From the NCBI GenBank assembly GCA_017962315.1, contig JAGCVN010000046.1, positions 1 to 32,699 of the forward strand: DNA of 32,699 nucleotides. The letters run 5' to 3'. The position numbers were made by a program, and so were the translations under genes. Under the pieces are notes generated by a model. It searched no databases. It was not told the DNA's origin and was given only the letters and a program-made list of their open reading frames with translations. The first letter of the stretch is position 1, and the number at the start of each line of letters is the position of its first letter. The stretch comes from Kiritimatiellia bacterium (GTDB lineage: Bacteria; Verrucomicrobiota; Kiritimatiellia; RFP12; UBA1067). Positions 1-8,267 of the stretch are shown one piece after another.

Positions 1-351
1 CCGTGAGCGCGGCCGACTTGTTACGGAAGCGCGGAAAGGAATCCGGATCGCGCCAGATGTCAACGAGCGGACGCCGCCGATGATTTTCGCGTAAAGATCT
101 TGATACCGGCTCCACATCCGCACTTCTTCCAGATTGGAATTACCTTTCCCACATTTCTCCATCACCGGCACGAGTTCGTCGTGGATGCGTCTGAACGTCT
201 CCTCGTCGCCGAGGAGCTGGCGGCAGGTACCGTAGAGCATCTTCGCTTGGAGGTTGTCCGGCTCCGCCGCCAGCAGCTCCTTCAGCGCCTCGTCGGCCTG
301 GGCGATCCCGCCATCGGCCATCAACTTCTTGATTTCATCGAGTGTCTGCAT
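1..351 (-). CDS. TPR-like protein, partial (3' end beyond left edge)
   Basis: The frame opens at an ATG at 351 and stays open for 117 codons to the left edge, so the C-terminus is missing. A GGAG lies about 11 bases upstream. The first 60 residues look like one or two alpha-helical tetratricopeptide-like hairpins: DEIKKLMADG, ALKELLAAEP, then an Asn-Leu-Gln-Ala-Lys helix. There is no signal peptide or membrane segment in the visible part. It follows the Flp-like pilin gene by 32 bases on the same strand, so it is probably the next gene of the Tad operon. TPR-like proteins often accompany Tad loci, but I cannot assign a specific role. A cytoplasmic protein-protein adaptor is a guess. Confidence 0.6.
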   Translation of the reverse strand, partial: MQTLDEIKKLMADGGIAQADEALKELLAAEPDNLQAKMLYGTCRQLLGDEETFRRIHDELVPVMEKCGKGNSNLEEVRMWSRYQDLYAKIIGGVRSLTSGAIRIPFRASVTSRPRSR

Positions 352-383
352 TTCTCGTAGTCTCCAGCAATTAGGCGACATCT

Positions 384-683
384 TCATCGCTTAGGAGCGG
401 CTGCATTCATATCAGAAAATTCGTCGGAGAATTTCTTCGCCTGTTCAAAATCGTCCGATGCCTGTTTTTGATAACCCTCCTGTGGACAACTTACTGCTTT
501 GGCCGCGAGGTTTCCTTGTCCAGTAACTCCTTTGCCCATAAGGTCAGAATGGCGAACCAAAAGTCTCCCGATTGCGACAACCGCAACAAGTACAGCCGTC
601 GCGATCAGGACAGAGAGAATTACCGTCTCCATCGCAACCGCTCCACACATTCGTTGCCGCGTCCTTAACCATCTAAAAGACAT
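384..683 (-). CDS. second Flp-like pilin (type IVc prepilin)
   Basis: A 99-residue protein with a class III prepilin leader: a basic N-terminus, then Gly followed by AVAME, placing Glu at mature position +5, then a hydrophobic helix (TVILSVLIATAVLVAVVAI). This is the form cut by TadV/CpaA-type prepilin peptidase. The tail (VTGQGNLAAKAVS, then KKFSDEFSD) resembles that of the Flp pilin at 7899-8225 (ATGKGNEATTTLS, then DKFSD), so the two are probably paralogues. Two ATGs lie six bases apart. I chose the inner one (683) because AAGGAG is 7 bases upstream of it but only one base from the outer ATG (689). It sits near the promoter-distal end of the operon, 22 bases after an unknown secreted protein. 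It may be a minor or alternative pilin subunit. Confidence 0.8.
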   Translation of the reverse strand: MSFRWLRTRQRMCGAVAMETVILSVLIATAVLVAVVAIGRLLVRHSDLMGKGVTGQGNLAAKAVSCPQEGYQKQASDDFEQAKKFSDEFSDMNAAAPKR

Positions 684-705
684 AACCATGCTCCTTTTTC
701 TTCAT

Positions 706-1629
706 TCAGAACAAGTGGATCGGCTTCAACCCTTGATAGCCGTCGTTCTTGCCTCCAGATCCATTCGACGGGCCGTTGCCCGTGTTGCCTCCCTGATTCT
801 GCGGATCGGAATTGAAGGGATCGTCGGGATTATCGCCGGGCTTGCACACCATGTCGTCGCCATTCCTTCCTGTGTCGGATTCCCGATCGGTATCACCGCT
901 CGTGATACGCACGATTAGGTTATTGACCCCCTGAAGAATGCCAACCGAAATTTGTACATTTCCCTCGCCCCCGTATCCCCATACGACAGACGCGCCGAGA
1001 TTCAGCGTCAATTCGCCGGTTTCCATATTGAAACTTAACCCAGCCTCGGCACCAGCCTTCGCTCCCGCCGAGAGTCCGCCTTCGGCCTCTACCGTAACGG
1101 GGATGAACAAGATGTTCGTCTCTGCGGTCCATTTTGCGAAAGCCGTAATCGCCGCCCCGATTTCAGCCTTGGCAACATTGAGTTCGATTTCATCACCATT
1201 TTTGCTGATTCTCAACAAATCCAATTCAGCATCGGCCTCCTCCTTTATCCCAACCTCGAACTCGTTCTTGACATTGAGATACTCGTTTCCGAATTCCGGG
1301 GATTCGATGATGAAAGAGTCTATGTTATGCCACTTCCCCTCAAGACCGATCCCAAAACCATCTTCGTTTTTACCGATTGAGACCTCTCTTTCTGGTCCGT
1401 ATTCATAATGAAGTCGTCCAGACCAATGTCCATTGTCATCTTCGTTTCCCCAAAGGTATCCGTCTTCGGACTGGACATTTCCATCCTTAATATGGATTCC
1501 TATATCGTTCTTAGCGCCGTCATCCAGCGGTCCACCACCATGTGAACCCGTTGCGCCAACCTCGATCGCATCCGTGGGGAGGCACAACGCGGAAAAACAG
1601 GAGAGAGCAAAAAAGATGAATCGTTTCAT
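706..1629 (-). CDS. secreted protein of unknown function, Gly/Asn-rich tail
   Basis: 307 residues. The first 20 or so form a clear signal peptide (MKRFIFFALSCFSALCLPTD), so the product is exported. The mature part begins with a Gly-rich segment, then a charged, beta-rich middle. Around residues 180-215 is a small-residue stretch (GLSAGAKAGAEAGLSF) followed by LGASVVWGYGGEG. The last 60 residues are low-complexity Asp/Asn/Gly/Ser and look disordered. The ATG overlaps the stop of the upstream TPR gene (ATGA) and has GGAGG six bases upstream, so translation is probably coupled. I do not recognise the family. Alternating Ala/Gly stretches of this kind also occur in secreted repeat and polymorphic-toxin proteins, but no toxin domain is visible. 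An accessory surface protein of the Tad system is plausible from position only. Confidence 0.75.
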   Translation of the reverse strand: MKRFIFFALSCFSALCLPTDAIEVGATGSHGGGPLDDGAKNDIGIHIKDGNVQSEDGYLWGNEDDNGHWSGRLHYEYGPEREVSIGKNEDGFGIGLEGKWHNIDSFIIESPEFGNEYLNVKNEFEVGIKEEADAELDLLRISKNGDEIELNVAKAEIGAAITAFAKWTAETNILFIPVTVEAEGGLSAGAKAGAEAGLSFNMETGELTLNLGASVVWGYGGEGNVQISVGILQGVNNLIVRITSGDTDRESDTGRNGDDMVCKPGDNPDDPFNSDPQNQGGNTGNGPSNGSGGKNDGYQGLKPIHLF

Positions 1630-2573
1630 TTCGCACCTCCCTCCGTCTTGGCGATTTTTCGAAGTTTCAAAATTATCTTCCTCGCCTCGTGCGATGCCCG
1701 CCCCTCTCCATTTGCAGCGGAACGAATGAGCGGATAACCGTGTTCCAAATCTTGGAGTTTCAAGAAAAGGAATCTTCCCAGATTATATTCTGAGAGCGGC
1801 GTCCGTTTCACCGCCACGGCTTTCTCAAAACACCTACGCGCCTGTTCCATCTTTCTCTGGTTTTCGTAAAGAACGCCAAGGTTCACCCACGTCTCATCGT
1901 CTTCCTTGATCTCAAGTGCCCGTTTATACGACTTCTCTGCGATTTCCGGTTTACCTTGTACTTCCGCAACCCGTGCGTGGTTGAACCAGACGACCTGACT
2001 GTTTCCATCGACCGCAATTGCACGATCTACTGCCTCTCGTGCCAAATCCGGTTGGCCGACAGCCAGAAATGTACTGGACAGGCTTCCCAGAACATCAGCA
2101 CGTTTTTCCTTTTTAAACAACTCGAGTGCGTGAATACAATCGGATTTACGCCCATCCATCCCATTGATTTGCGCCAATTGAACACGACAACCCAGATCCT
2201 CCGGAAGAATCTTCAAAGTCCGCTCCAAAACCGCTCTTGCCTGACTGTACTGTTTCGCGGCACCGAATAATTTAGATAGATTATGGGCGGCCCCGACGCA
2301 TTCGGGAGAAATATCCAATGCCGTTTGGAAGGCTTGAACGGCTTCTTTTATTTTCCCCTCATGCATCAACCTCACACCGGAATTGTTCCATTCCAGAGCT
2401 TCCTTCATCTTATTGGCATCCCCCGGCCGCTGCACAACTGTTCTCATCCTTTGTACTCCTTCGCAGACTGTTTTCTCCCCGCCGCCCGCCGAACAGCACA
2501 AAAAGGCCTGCGACATCAAGGTCAACATGGTTACAGACAAACCAATCCGTTTATCCAACACCTTCCCATTCAT
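1626..2573 (-). CDS. exported TPR protein, TadD-like
   Basis: 315 residues from the ATG at 2573. A hydrophobic N-terminal segment (LSVTMLTLMSQAFLCC) suggests export or an inner-membrane anchor. Tetratricopeptide repeats then run from about residue 55 to the end, with typical spacing: AVQAFQTALDISP, RAVLERTLKILPEDL, AREAVDRAIAVDG, AEKSYKRALEIKEDD, ARRCFEKAVAVK. In Tad loci a TPR lipoprotein, TadD, is needed for secretin and pilus assembly, and this is the best candidate here, although no convincing lipobox is visible (FLCC is poor). A GTG at 2606 overlapping the previous stop would add 11 residues. I prefer 2573 because AAGGA lies a few bases upstream and the signal segment then sits at the N-terminus. 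The stop overlaps the next gene's ATG. Confidence 0.8.
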   Translation of the reverse strand: MNGKVLDKRIGLSVTMLTLMSQAFLCCSAGGGEKTVCEGVQRMRTVVQRPGDANKMKEALEWNNSGVRLMHEGKIKEAVQAFQTALDISPECVGAAHNLSKLFGAAKQYSQARAVLERTLKILPEDLGCRVQLAQINGMDGRKSDCIHALELFKKEKRADVLGSLSSTFLAVGQPDLAREAVDRAIAVDGNSQVVWFNHARVAEVQGKPEIAEKSYKRALEIKEDDETWVNLGVLYENQRKMEQARRCFEKAVAVKRTPLSEYNLGRFLFLKLQDLEHGYPLIRSAANGEGRASHEARKIILKLRKIAKTEGGAK

Positions 2574-2602
2574 ACTCGTTTTCCTTTTTCTGACTTTGAC
2601 CG

Positions 2603-2965
2603 TCACTTACCGCTCTTGGATACTCCCCAAGAGAAACCCGTACGCCCCACGTCGATCCGCCAGAGCATCAACGTCAGTTCCTGTGAACCGCGTCTCCACG
2701 TGTAGAGCGAATGCCCAACAGATAACGTAAGCGGAACAGCATGAACAAACTGCCAACCATTTTTTGCACATGCAGATCGAAATTGCTTCTGTGCATTCAC
2801 AAACGTAACCCCGACTACACCTCGTTCTTTCCACCCTTTCCCGCTCTCCGAGGAATCCGTGATTTTTGCCCCGACAGGTAGGGCAAACGGACGTTTCAAA
2901 GCGAACTGTGCCGCATGAACACTCAATTGCAACACTACGGAACAGAAAAGCAACAACTTCAACAT
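2603..2965 (-). CDS. small secreted protein of unknown function
   Basis: 120 residues with a clean signal peptide (MLKLLLFCSVVLQLSVHAA, likely cut after HAA). The mature protein is about 100 residues, basic, beta-rich and Trp/Val-rich, with two Cys overall, one of them in the leader. The start codon overlaps the stop of the TadE-like gene as TAATG, and GGAG sits six bases upstream within the end of that gene, so it is translationally coupled. I do not recognise a family. Its position after three TadE/TadG-type genes suggests a periplasmic or surface accessory of the pilus, but nothing in the sequence proves this. Confidence 0.7.
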   Translation of the reverse strand: MLKLLLFCSVVLQLSVHAAQFALKRPFALPVGAKITDSSESGKGWKERGVVGVTFVNAQKQFRSACAKNGWQFVHAVPLTLSVGHSLYTWRRGSQELTLMLWRIDVGRTGFSWGVSKSGK

Positions 2966-3729
2966 TATTCACTCCAGTTTATAAATCCCGAAAAACGCTC
3001 ATACTCACGAAGTCCGCTTGGCATGGATGGGAGCATATCGCTTCCCTGCCGTAAACCGTCAGCATCAAGTTTTTTCGCACTCGTATCATTTCTGTCCGGG
3101 TTTCCAAAAGGTTCTTTGTAGATTCCTTCTTTGAAAACTCCTTCGTACCAAAACTGCTGCGAGTCTTTACCGTCAACGATCTGACTATCCTTCCAATTCC
3201 GATAAGCGCCGGTTTTCCGAGCAAGTTCAGTTCGCTTTAGGGTATAATAACTATAGACTCTCTCTCTACCCATTTCTTTACTCCTAACTTCCACACTTCC
3301 GTTATTTACTAGAATCCGCATAAGTTCATCCGATGCCCCCCCCCCATATCGATAATAAGGGTAGGCTATGAGACCAGAAAACCATCCTGGAAGTTTATAA
3401 TCGAATATCTCAAGTCCACCGGCAAACCAATACCAAGACCCGTTAAATTTTTTATCTGCACGATAAGTCGAGGTTCTCGGCGTCTGCAAACCTGAGTCCG
3501 CGAACTGCTTTGTTTTGAAGGGCGAATACGATTTCCACATTCTATCCCCCGCGTCCATGGCCACCGTCCGGTCGCCTACAGCGAGCGCCCCAACCTTGAT
3601 ACCCATATCTCCCAAGAGGAAAACAGCCCCCAACAGAAACAAATATAATGGAAGGACGAGTACAAATTCCATCAGTACAGACCCTGTTTCTCTGGCCATG
3701 CGTGTTTTTGCGTTAGTGGTAAATGACAC
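2965..3729 (-). CDS. TadE/TadF-like pseudopilin with G10 tract
   Basis: TadE-like pseudopilin. The leader ends in Gly, then SVLMEF gives Glu at +5, followed by a membrane helix (VLVLPLYLFLLGAVFLL). The periplasmic part is about 220 residues, longer than many TadE proteins, with many Tyr/Trp. TadE-type proteins are processed by the prepilin peptidase and form minor components of the pilus or its base. Start choice: a GTG at 3729 has GGAGAGGA seven bases upstream and gives a 16-residue leader. The ATG at 3762 would add 11 residues inside tadG, and the ATG at 3699 has no ribosome site. The GTG start overlaps the end of tadG by 17 bases. Codons around residue 129 form an uninterrupted run of ten G on the coding strand (3336-3345), a possible slippage site. 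Confidence 0.8.
   Translation of the reverse strand: MSFTTNAKTRMARETGSVLMEFVLVLPLYLFLLGAVFLLGDMGIKVGALAVGDRTVAMDAGDRMWKSYSPFKTKQFADSGLQTPRTSTYRADKKFNGSWYWFAGGLEIFDYKLPGWFSGLIAYPYYRYGGGASDELMRILVNNGSVEVRSKEMGRERVYSYYTLKRTELARKTGAYRNWKDSQIVDGKDSQQFWYEGVFKEGIYKEPFGNPDRNDTSAKKLDADGLRQGSDMLPSMPSGLREYERFSGFINWSE
3336..3345. repeat. homopolymer tract C10 (G10 on coding strand)
   Basis: Ten uninterrupted C on the plus strand, inside the TadE-like gene, encoding three Gly and the first base of Ala. A one-base slip would shift the frame well before the C-terminus. Confidence 0.95.
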
Positions 3730-6157
3730 TGCCGAGTCCTCTCCAATCAAGATACTGACCATTCATTCCAGACGGTGCTTTGATTCGATCTGAACCACGA
3801 ATATTTCTTGCAGGATTCCCGTTCGACAACGACCTCCAACAATCGGGATTCCGTACCCAATCTTCGAGTATCCCCGATTCACCTTCCAGCCAAGCATCGA
3901 TTATGGCTTGCGAATAAGACCTGCGCACAGGAACAAATACGGCATCCCAATCGGATTGACAAAGATTCCAACTTTGGATGAGGGGATTCCAGTGGACTTT
4001 ATACATCCTTGAAACGGCAGATTCATTCTTATACTTATAACCGGCCTTGGCCGAAGAGAACGCATACGAATACGTAGTCCCGTTCCAATCAGGATCGAAA
4101 GCTTTAAAAATTCCTGCGATTTCCCCGAGCAAGCGGAGAAATACATTTTCATTTTCACGTCGTATACCCACGCTAATCGTTCCGAACTTTCCAAAATAAC
4201 TGGCATCGAGGACAAGCGGCATCGCCTTAAACCCGACGTATGTGCCATTGTACAGATGGGGGTCGTCCGCATACAGACGCGAGTATCCCGTAAATTTGAA
4301 GAAACTGTCTCTTGGACTTAACAAATCCGGCCAGATAAAACACCCGTCGTGGTACTTTTCAATCGCCTCGTAATTCCCAAGAAGATTGTCTATTGCAGCA
4401 AGTTTGCGGAATAGCGACCCTAAACCAAAATCAAGATTCGGCGTATAGTCGTGACTTCGGAATTTGGGAGGTCTCCATTTTCTCTTTTTTATACAAGCTT
4501 TTTTTGCCTTTGATGTCAAACTTCCCACATTGAAAAATGAACGCCAATCCGGTGTCGTAAGTTGACCCGATTTCAACCCCAACAATCCGGGCTTTGAATG
4601 ATGCGGACAGGAAGGTTTGGATGGCCAGATTTCTTGATAGTGGGGGAAATTCAAATGAATCGTGATATACCCTGGTGGATATGGAATGTATATCCGAAAA
4701 CAATACCATGTATCAGACCACCACATCCATTCCGAAAACAACGCACATGAAGGATCGGCATCCTCCAGCTTTTTTGTATTCCAACTTGTCGGCTCAAGGG
4801 GACTGTGGGTCGCGTGATATGAAGAAAGAGGCTCTGCGGCATCGTTGCTTCGATCATGTGCGATCCAAGATTTTGTCATGTGTTTGTAGCAACGTTGAAT
4901 ACCGTATGCACCTTCCGTGCGTTGGGATCCATCGCCCCTCACGAACCACTGGTTAATCCCTGAATCGAAGGTATCATAAATGTCACCATGCCCTGAAAAA
5001 CCCAAGAAACGGTTCTCATCTGAGGTCGTATTGAAAATATCACGCAAATACCCCAAGTCCCTGCCGAAATTCATCGCATACGGCAATTGCCCGACAAGTT
5101 CTTCGGCAATCGCTTTTGAACGATCCACCATATACTGTATTTGTTTTCGATCTATTGTAAAAATCGTGTCGCCAAGATGTGCGTCGATTACATTGTGGAC
5201 GCATTTATCAATACGGTCTGGAAGGTCTAGCGCAAGATACCGCTCGCAGACATTCATTTTCGCGATCGCAAGTTTATCCAGATTAATCTGCGTTTTCATC
5301 ATCGCAGAAACAACAGACTCGTTACCCATAGAAAGATCAAGCTTTCCGACCTGCGCCAAATTATCCAGCAGGACAAGTCGTGTACTAGACGGCATATCTG
5401 CGCTTCCGAGTACTTTCGCGGTCAGGCGCGCGATGTCACTTACATCCTGATAGAGACGAGGCAATTGCCTAGGCAATTGATCAGCATATTTCCGCAAATA
5501 ATCGTCATAAGCATCTAAAAGCCTTGCTCGAATCTCTGCCTCAAATACGGTATGCCCAGACGAAATTTTGGGGAATTTTGTTTTCCCCGCACCTTTCGGA
5601 AGTCGGTACTTTGAGGCATCCCGGCCATTCAAATGAACCATTAAGGGGGATATCTCATCCGCACCGATATAATAACCAATACCAAATGATTTGTGCCTAC
5701 TGCATGGTGCGTTGGGGCCAAACGGCGAAGCTATTATATGTAGTTTGTAAAGGAAACTGTTCTTATTATACTCTTTCAAACTGTCCCGTTTACGACCTTT
5801 CTCATCTGTTCCGCCATTCATGTCCCGCTCATAATGTTCACAGGTATGCTCCAGCCACCGACATACGATATAATCCATCTGAAGCTTGGTCATGTCGGCG
5901 TACGTCCACGACATTGCCCGGTTGATCGTCGCGATACGGGAAAGGGTATCAGCCTGGACGACGGCAGCGGAATAGGAGGCCGCATCGGCGGCATTTTGGA
6001 GATGAATTCTCTCGCGGACGGCTGTGCTGACGGCGTACACACCCATGCACATGAGGTACATGAACATGAATACCGCCAGGGTTGTGACCAATGCGACACC
6101 CGACTCATCTTTCCCTAGAGCCAGAAAACGGCAACACGCAATGTCCCAGAGGTTCAT
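3713..6157 (-). CDS. tadG: TadG-like pilus assembly protein, unusually long
   Basis: About 814 residues from the ATG at 6157. Near the N-terminus is a single membrane helix (ALVTTLAVFMFMYLMCMGVYAV), followed at once by the TadE/G-like signature LQNAADAASYSAA, as in the Flp pilus-assembly TadG family. Unlike the true pseudopilins here it has Thr rather than Glu at the +5 position, so it is probably not cleaved. The large periplasmic part, rich in Tyr, Trp and His, has no domain I recognise, and the protein is longer than the few hundred residues usual for TadG. Start: AGGAG lies six bases before the ATG at 6157. ATGs at 6199 and 6226 are possible and would sit closer to the previous stop (6213). 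Base composition is low in G+C compared with the core Tad genes. Confidence 0.8.
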   Translation of the reverse strand: MNLWDIACCRFLALGKDESGVALVTTLAVFMFMYLMCMGVYAVSTAVRERIHLQNAADAASYSAAVVQADTLSRIATINRAMSWTYADMTKLQMDYIVCRWLEHTCEHYERDMNGGTDEKGRKRDSLKEYNKNSFLYKLHIIASPFGPNAPCSRHKSFGIGYYIGADEISPLMVHLNGRDASKYRLPKGAGKTKFPKISSGHTVFEAEIRARLLDAYDDYLRKYADQLPRQLPRLYQDVSDIARLTAKVLGSADMPSSTRLVLLDNLAQVGKLDLSMGNESVVSAMMKTQINLDKLAIAKMNVCERYLALDLPDRIDKCVHNVIDAHLGDTIFTIDRKQIQYMVDRSKAIAEELVGQLPYAMNFGRDLGYLRDIFNTTSDENRFLGFSGHGDIYDTFDSGINQWFVRGDGSQRTEGAYGIQRCYKHMTKSWIAHDRSNDAAEPLSSYHATHSPLEPTSWNTKKLEDADPSCALFSEWMWWSDTWYCFRIYIPYPPGYITIHLNFPHYQEIWPSKPSCPHHSKPGLLGLKSGQLTTPDWRSFFNVGSLTSKAKKACIKKRKWRPPKFRSHDYTPNLDFGLGSLFRKLAAIDNLLGNYEAIEKYHDGCFIWPDLLSPRDSFFKFTGYSRLYADDPHLYNGTYVGFKAMPLVLDASYFGKFGTISVGIRRENENVFLRLLGEIAGIFKAFDPDWNGTTYSYAFSSAKAGYKYKNESAVSRMYKVHWNPLIQSWNLCQSDWDAVFVPVRRSYSQAIIDAWLEGESGILEDWVRNPDCWRSLSNGNPARNIRGSDRIKAPSGMNGQYLDWRGLGSVIYH

Positions 6158-6212
6158 TGCACGCTCCTGTCGATCCAACCTGTCGCGATTTATCTCCATT
6201 TCCCATCTTCCG

Positions 6213-6833
6213 TCAAGGATAAGCATAACTGTTAAGCGGCAAAGATTCCGTTGAATACGGTAATGGAAGGACACACGTCTCCGTCAAGTCTATGTACGGC
6301 TTTCCGGCAAACTCTTCCTTCTCCCCCGTCCAACCAGGGAAGAGGATACCTCGATCCGCATATTGGACATACCGGCTTTCTTCTGCCTGATGCTGCGCAA
6401 GAAAACTAATCATCGCCCCCGCGACAGGAACCAAGAGAGGCATTGAATAAACAACTGTCGAATATACGTATCCGTCTCCGGCCAAAGACTCGACCTTCAG
6501 ACGCTTATCCACAGCCCCCGATTCCGGAATCGGGCCCCATCCTGGAATCTGGACAAGTTTACCAGATGAAGACGCACTACCCATCCAAGCCAAAACTTGG
6601 CGCGCTGCGGCATGGTCGCAACGTTCTGTCATCTGCCGAAGAAACGGATTTCGTTCACACGTGTTCGCGCTAAGCAGAGACCGTGCGGAACAAAATGCCG
6701 CATACGCCACCATCTGACGCGCAATCCAAATCTGGGCAAACTGCACAACCGACATAATCAAAATGAAGAGGATCGGCATCGTCAATACAAACTCTAACAT
6801 CATGGAACCTTGGTTTCGTGAACTATTATTCAT
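6213..6833 (-). CDS. tadE: TadE-like pseudopilin
   Basis: About 206 residues. Short leader MNNSSRNQG, then SMMLEF with Glu at +5 and a hydrophobic helix (VLTMPILFILIMSVVQFAQIW): a standard TadE architecture. The leader should be cut after Gly by the prepilin peptidase encoded at 7345-7890. The following segment (ARQMVAYAAFCSARSLL) matches the usual TadE pattern of an Ala-rich helix after the membrane. The C-terminal periplasmic part contains two further short hydrophobic stretches. The ATG at 6833 follows the previous stop by two bases. A TTG at 6839 has the better-spaced AAGGAG and would add two residues, so the start is uncertain by two codons. Together with tadG and the second TadE-like gene it forms the pseudopilin block. 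Confidence 0.85.
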   Translation of the reverse strand: MNNSSRNQGSMMLEFVLTMPILFILIMSVVQFAQIWIARQMVAYAAFCSARSLLSANTCERNPFLRQMTERCDHAAARQVLAWMGSASSSGKLVQIPGWGPIPESGAVDKRLKVESLAGDGYVYSTVVYSMPLLVPVAGAMISFLAQHQAEESRYVQYADRGILFPGWTGEKEEFAGKPYIDLTETCVLPLPYSTESLPLNSYAYP

Positions 6834-6835
6834 AC

Positions 6836-7348
6836 TCAATATCTCTCCTTTCTGGAAATCGCTTGAAACCGCCTGACCGCTCTTTGCATTTTCAATATGT
6901 TTTTTTTCGTAACCTCGCCATTCTGAATACTTGTCCGCTCTTCAAGACTCAACCCATCGCCATCAGATTCCCTTTCGTCGTCTGTTGTATCCAAATCCGT
7001 ATCTCGGTTTAAATTATCCACAAAATCGCCCTTTAATTGCCGCAACTGATTGATAAGTAGCCCCTGCTGCGAAATCAACTCCCTCAACCGTTTCCCCTCC
7101 TTATCCAAAACGGCAGATTTCGGTCCTCTCGCTTGTACAGCCAACCGCTGTAGTTTCCGACGTACCTCAACCGAAACCGACTGCGTATCACAAGAAATTC
7201 GACCATTCCCTTGTGCAACGATTTGTCCATGAAATACACGCCTTACTCCTTGTTCTTGTTGTTGAGGCGGAGAAGCGAGGGATGAAAAATTAAAAATGAC
7301 GATGGCACCAAAGGTACCAATACCCAACCGAACAGAAACCATGTTCAT
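6836..7348 (-). CDS. exported coiled-coil protein with a TSP3-like acidic motif
   Basis: 170 residues. An N-terminal hydrophobic segment (GIGTFGAIVIFNFSSLA) looks like a signal peptide. Residues 55-105 are helical and charged, probably a coiled coil (LRELISQQGLLINQLRQLK). Then comes an acidic motif, DLDTTDDERESDGDGLSLEE, which fits the bacterial thrombospondin type 3 pattern (spaced Asp followed by DGDGLS..E), a calcium-binding loop in known proteins. The C-terminus is basic. The ATG overlaps the stop of the prepilin peptidase gene (ATGA), with GGAGG seven bases upstream. It lies between the peptidase and TadE, so a periplasmic accessory role in pilus assembly is likely. The specific function is unknown. 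Confidence 0.7.
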   Translation of the reverse strand: MNMVSVRLGIGTFGAIVIFNFSSLASPPQQQEQGVRRVFHGQIVAQGNGRISCDTQSVSVEVRRKLQRLAVQARGPKSAVLDKEGKRLRELISQQGLLINQLRQLKGDFVDNLNRDTDLDTTDDERESDGDGLSLEERTSIQNGEVTKKNILKMQRAVRRFQAISRKERY

Positions 7349-7890
7349 CCGAGAACCTCCAGCGCGACTGTGGTGACCGTTCCTATAGCGATCGCGAGGC
7401 CGAACGGGACACGGTTTCCTTCGTCCTCCTTTGGAGGTAGGGCCGCACGGCCAGCCGCGCGGTCATACCGCCAATCGAAAAGAGTACGGAAGGCGTGCTT
7501 CATGCGAGCGGCACCGACCTTCCCCGTAACCAATAGGGCGAGAGCGACGAAAAAACCGGCAAAGGAGACGGCAATGAGGAGCAGAAGCACCTGCTTCATC
7601 CCCACGAACGCCCCGCAAGCCGCCAGCATTTTCACATCGCCCCCGCCCGCCGCGCGGACAAAGAACGGGATCAGGAGGAAGAGGATGCACACCCCCGCCG
7701 CCGCCAGTCCGTCCGTCAACCCGGCACCTCCACCCTGGACAAAATCCAAGACCAACGCACACGCCAGTCCGCCCAATGTCCAAACATTGGGCAGACGGCG
7801 CGTCTTCAGGTCTTTGACGCACAGTACTGCCAACCATGGAAGTAGCAGTAACATACGCAAGAATGTCCATGTGGTTGAAGTCAAAACCAT
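7345..7890 (-). CDS. cpaA: prepilin peptidase, TadV/CpaA type
   Basis: 181 residues, several membrane helices, the short form of the aspartic prepilin peptidase (peptidase family A24) without the N-terminal methylase domain. The two catalytic aspartates are visible: Asp27 in KDLKTRRLPN and Asp85 in the GGGDVK motif. It cuts the Gly|xxxxE leaders of the Flp and TadE-type prepilins at the inner membrane. All its likely substrates (three Flp-like and two TadE-like proteins) are encoded in this window. The gene starts eight bases after the flp stop and its own stop overlaps the next ATG. The ribosome site is weak, consistent with coupled translation. Confidence 0.93.
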   Translation of the reverse strand: MVLTSTTWTFLRMLLLLPWLAVLCVKDLKTRRLPNVWTLGGLACALVLDFVQGGGAGLTDGLAAAGVCILFLLIPFFVRAAGGGDVKMLAACGAFVGMKQVLLLLIAVSFAGFFVALALLVTGKVGAARMKHAFRTLFDWRYDRAAGRAALPPKEDEGNRVPFGLAIAIGTVTTVALEVLG

Positions 7891-7898
7891 TAATCTCG

Positions 7899-8225
7899 CT
7901 ATTTCGTTTTTGTTTGTGTGGACGCATCCGAGAACTTATCCGCCGTTTGTCCAGCTTCGATAAATCCCTTATTCTTGTTACCCTGCACAGTCGATAGAGT
8001 CGTTGTTGCTTCGTTTCCTTTTCCGGTCGCCCCATCCCCCGCCACAGAAAACATTCCAACAATGGTCTTTCCGAACATCGCAACACCAATAACGGCAGCC
8101 GCCGCAATCAGCACCGCGACGATGACGTACTCCATCATCACCGCACCTTTTTCCTCGCCGAATAGGCGGCAGACCGCCTTGCCGTACCAGGAATCCTTCA
8201 TTCTCTGAACCATTGTGTTCTTCAT
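7899..8225 (-). CDS. flp: Flp major pilin
   Basis: 108 residues. Leader of 27 residues ending in EEKG, then AVMMEYVIVAVLIAAAAVIG: Glu at +5 followed by Tyr, the classic Flp pilin signature, then one hydrophobic helix. The tail is longer than in short Flp pilins and polar (GATGKGNEATTTLSTVQG). This is the probable structural subunit of the Tad pilus, cut by the peptidase encoded eight bases downstream. A gap of 42 bases precedes it, the largest in this part of the operon; I saw no clear promoter or terminator there. A paralogue lies at 384-683. Confidence 0.9.
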   Translation of the reverse strand: MKNTMVQRMKDSWYGKAVCRLFGEEKGAVMMEYVIVAVLIAAAAVIGVAMFGKTIVGMFSVAGDGATGKGNEATTTLSTVQGNKNKGFIEAGQTADKFSDASTQTKTK

Positions 8226-8267
8226 CTCTGTACCTACCTTCTTGTTTATCGCTTGTTGTTGAAAGGC

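Noticed and set aside
706-1629. Polymorphic toxin from the Ala/Gly-rich segment
   Set aside because: No toxin or immunity domain, no adjacent immunity-like gene; composition alone is not enough.
8226-8267. Possible separate promoter for flp in the 42-base gap
   Set aside because: No pair of boxes with acceptable spacing could be found by eye.
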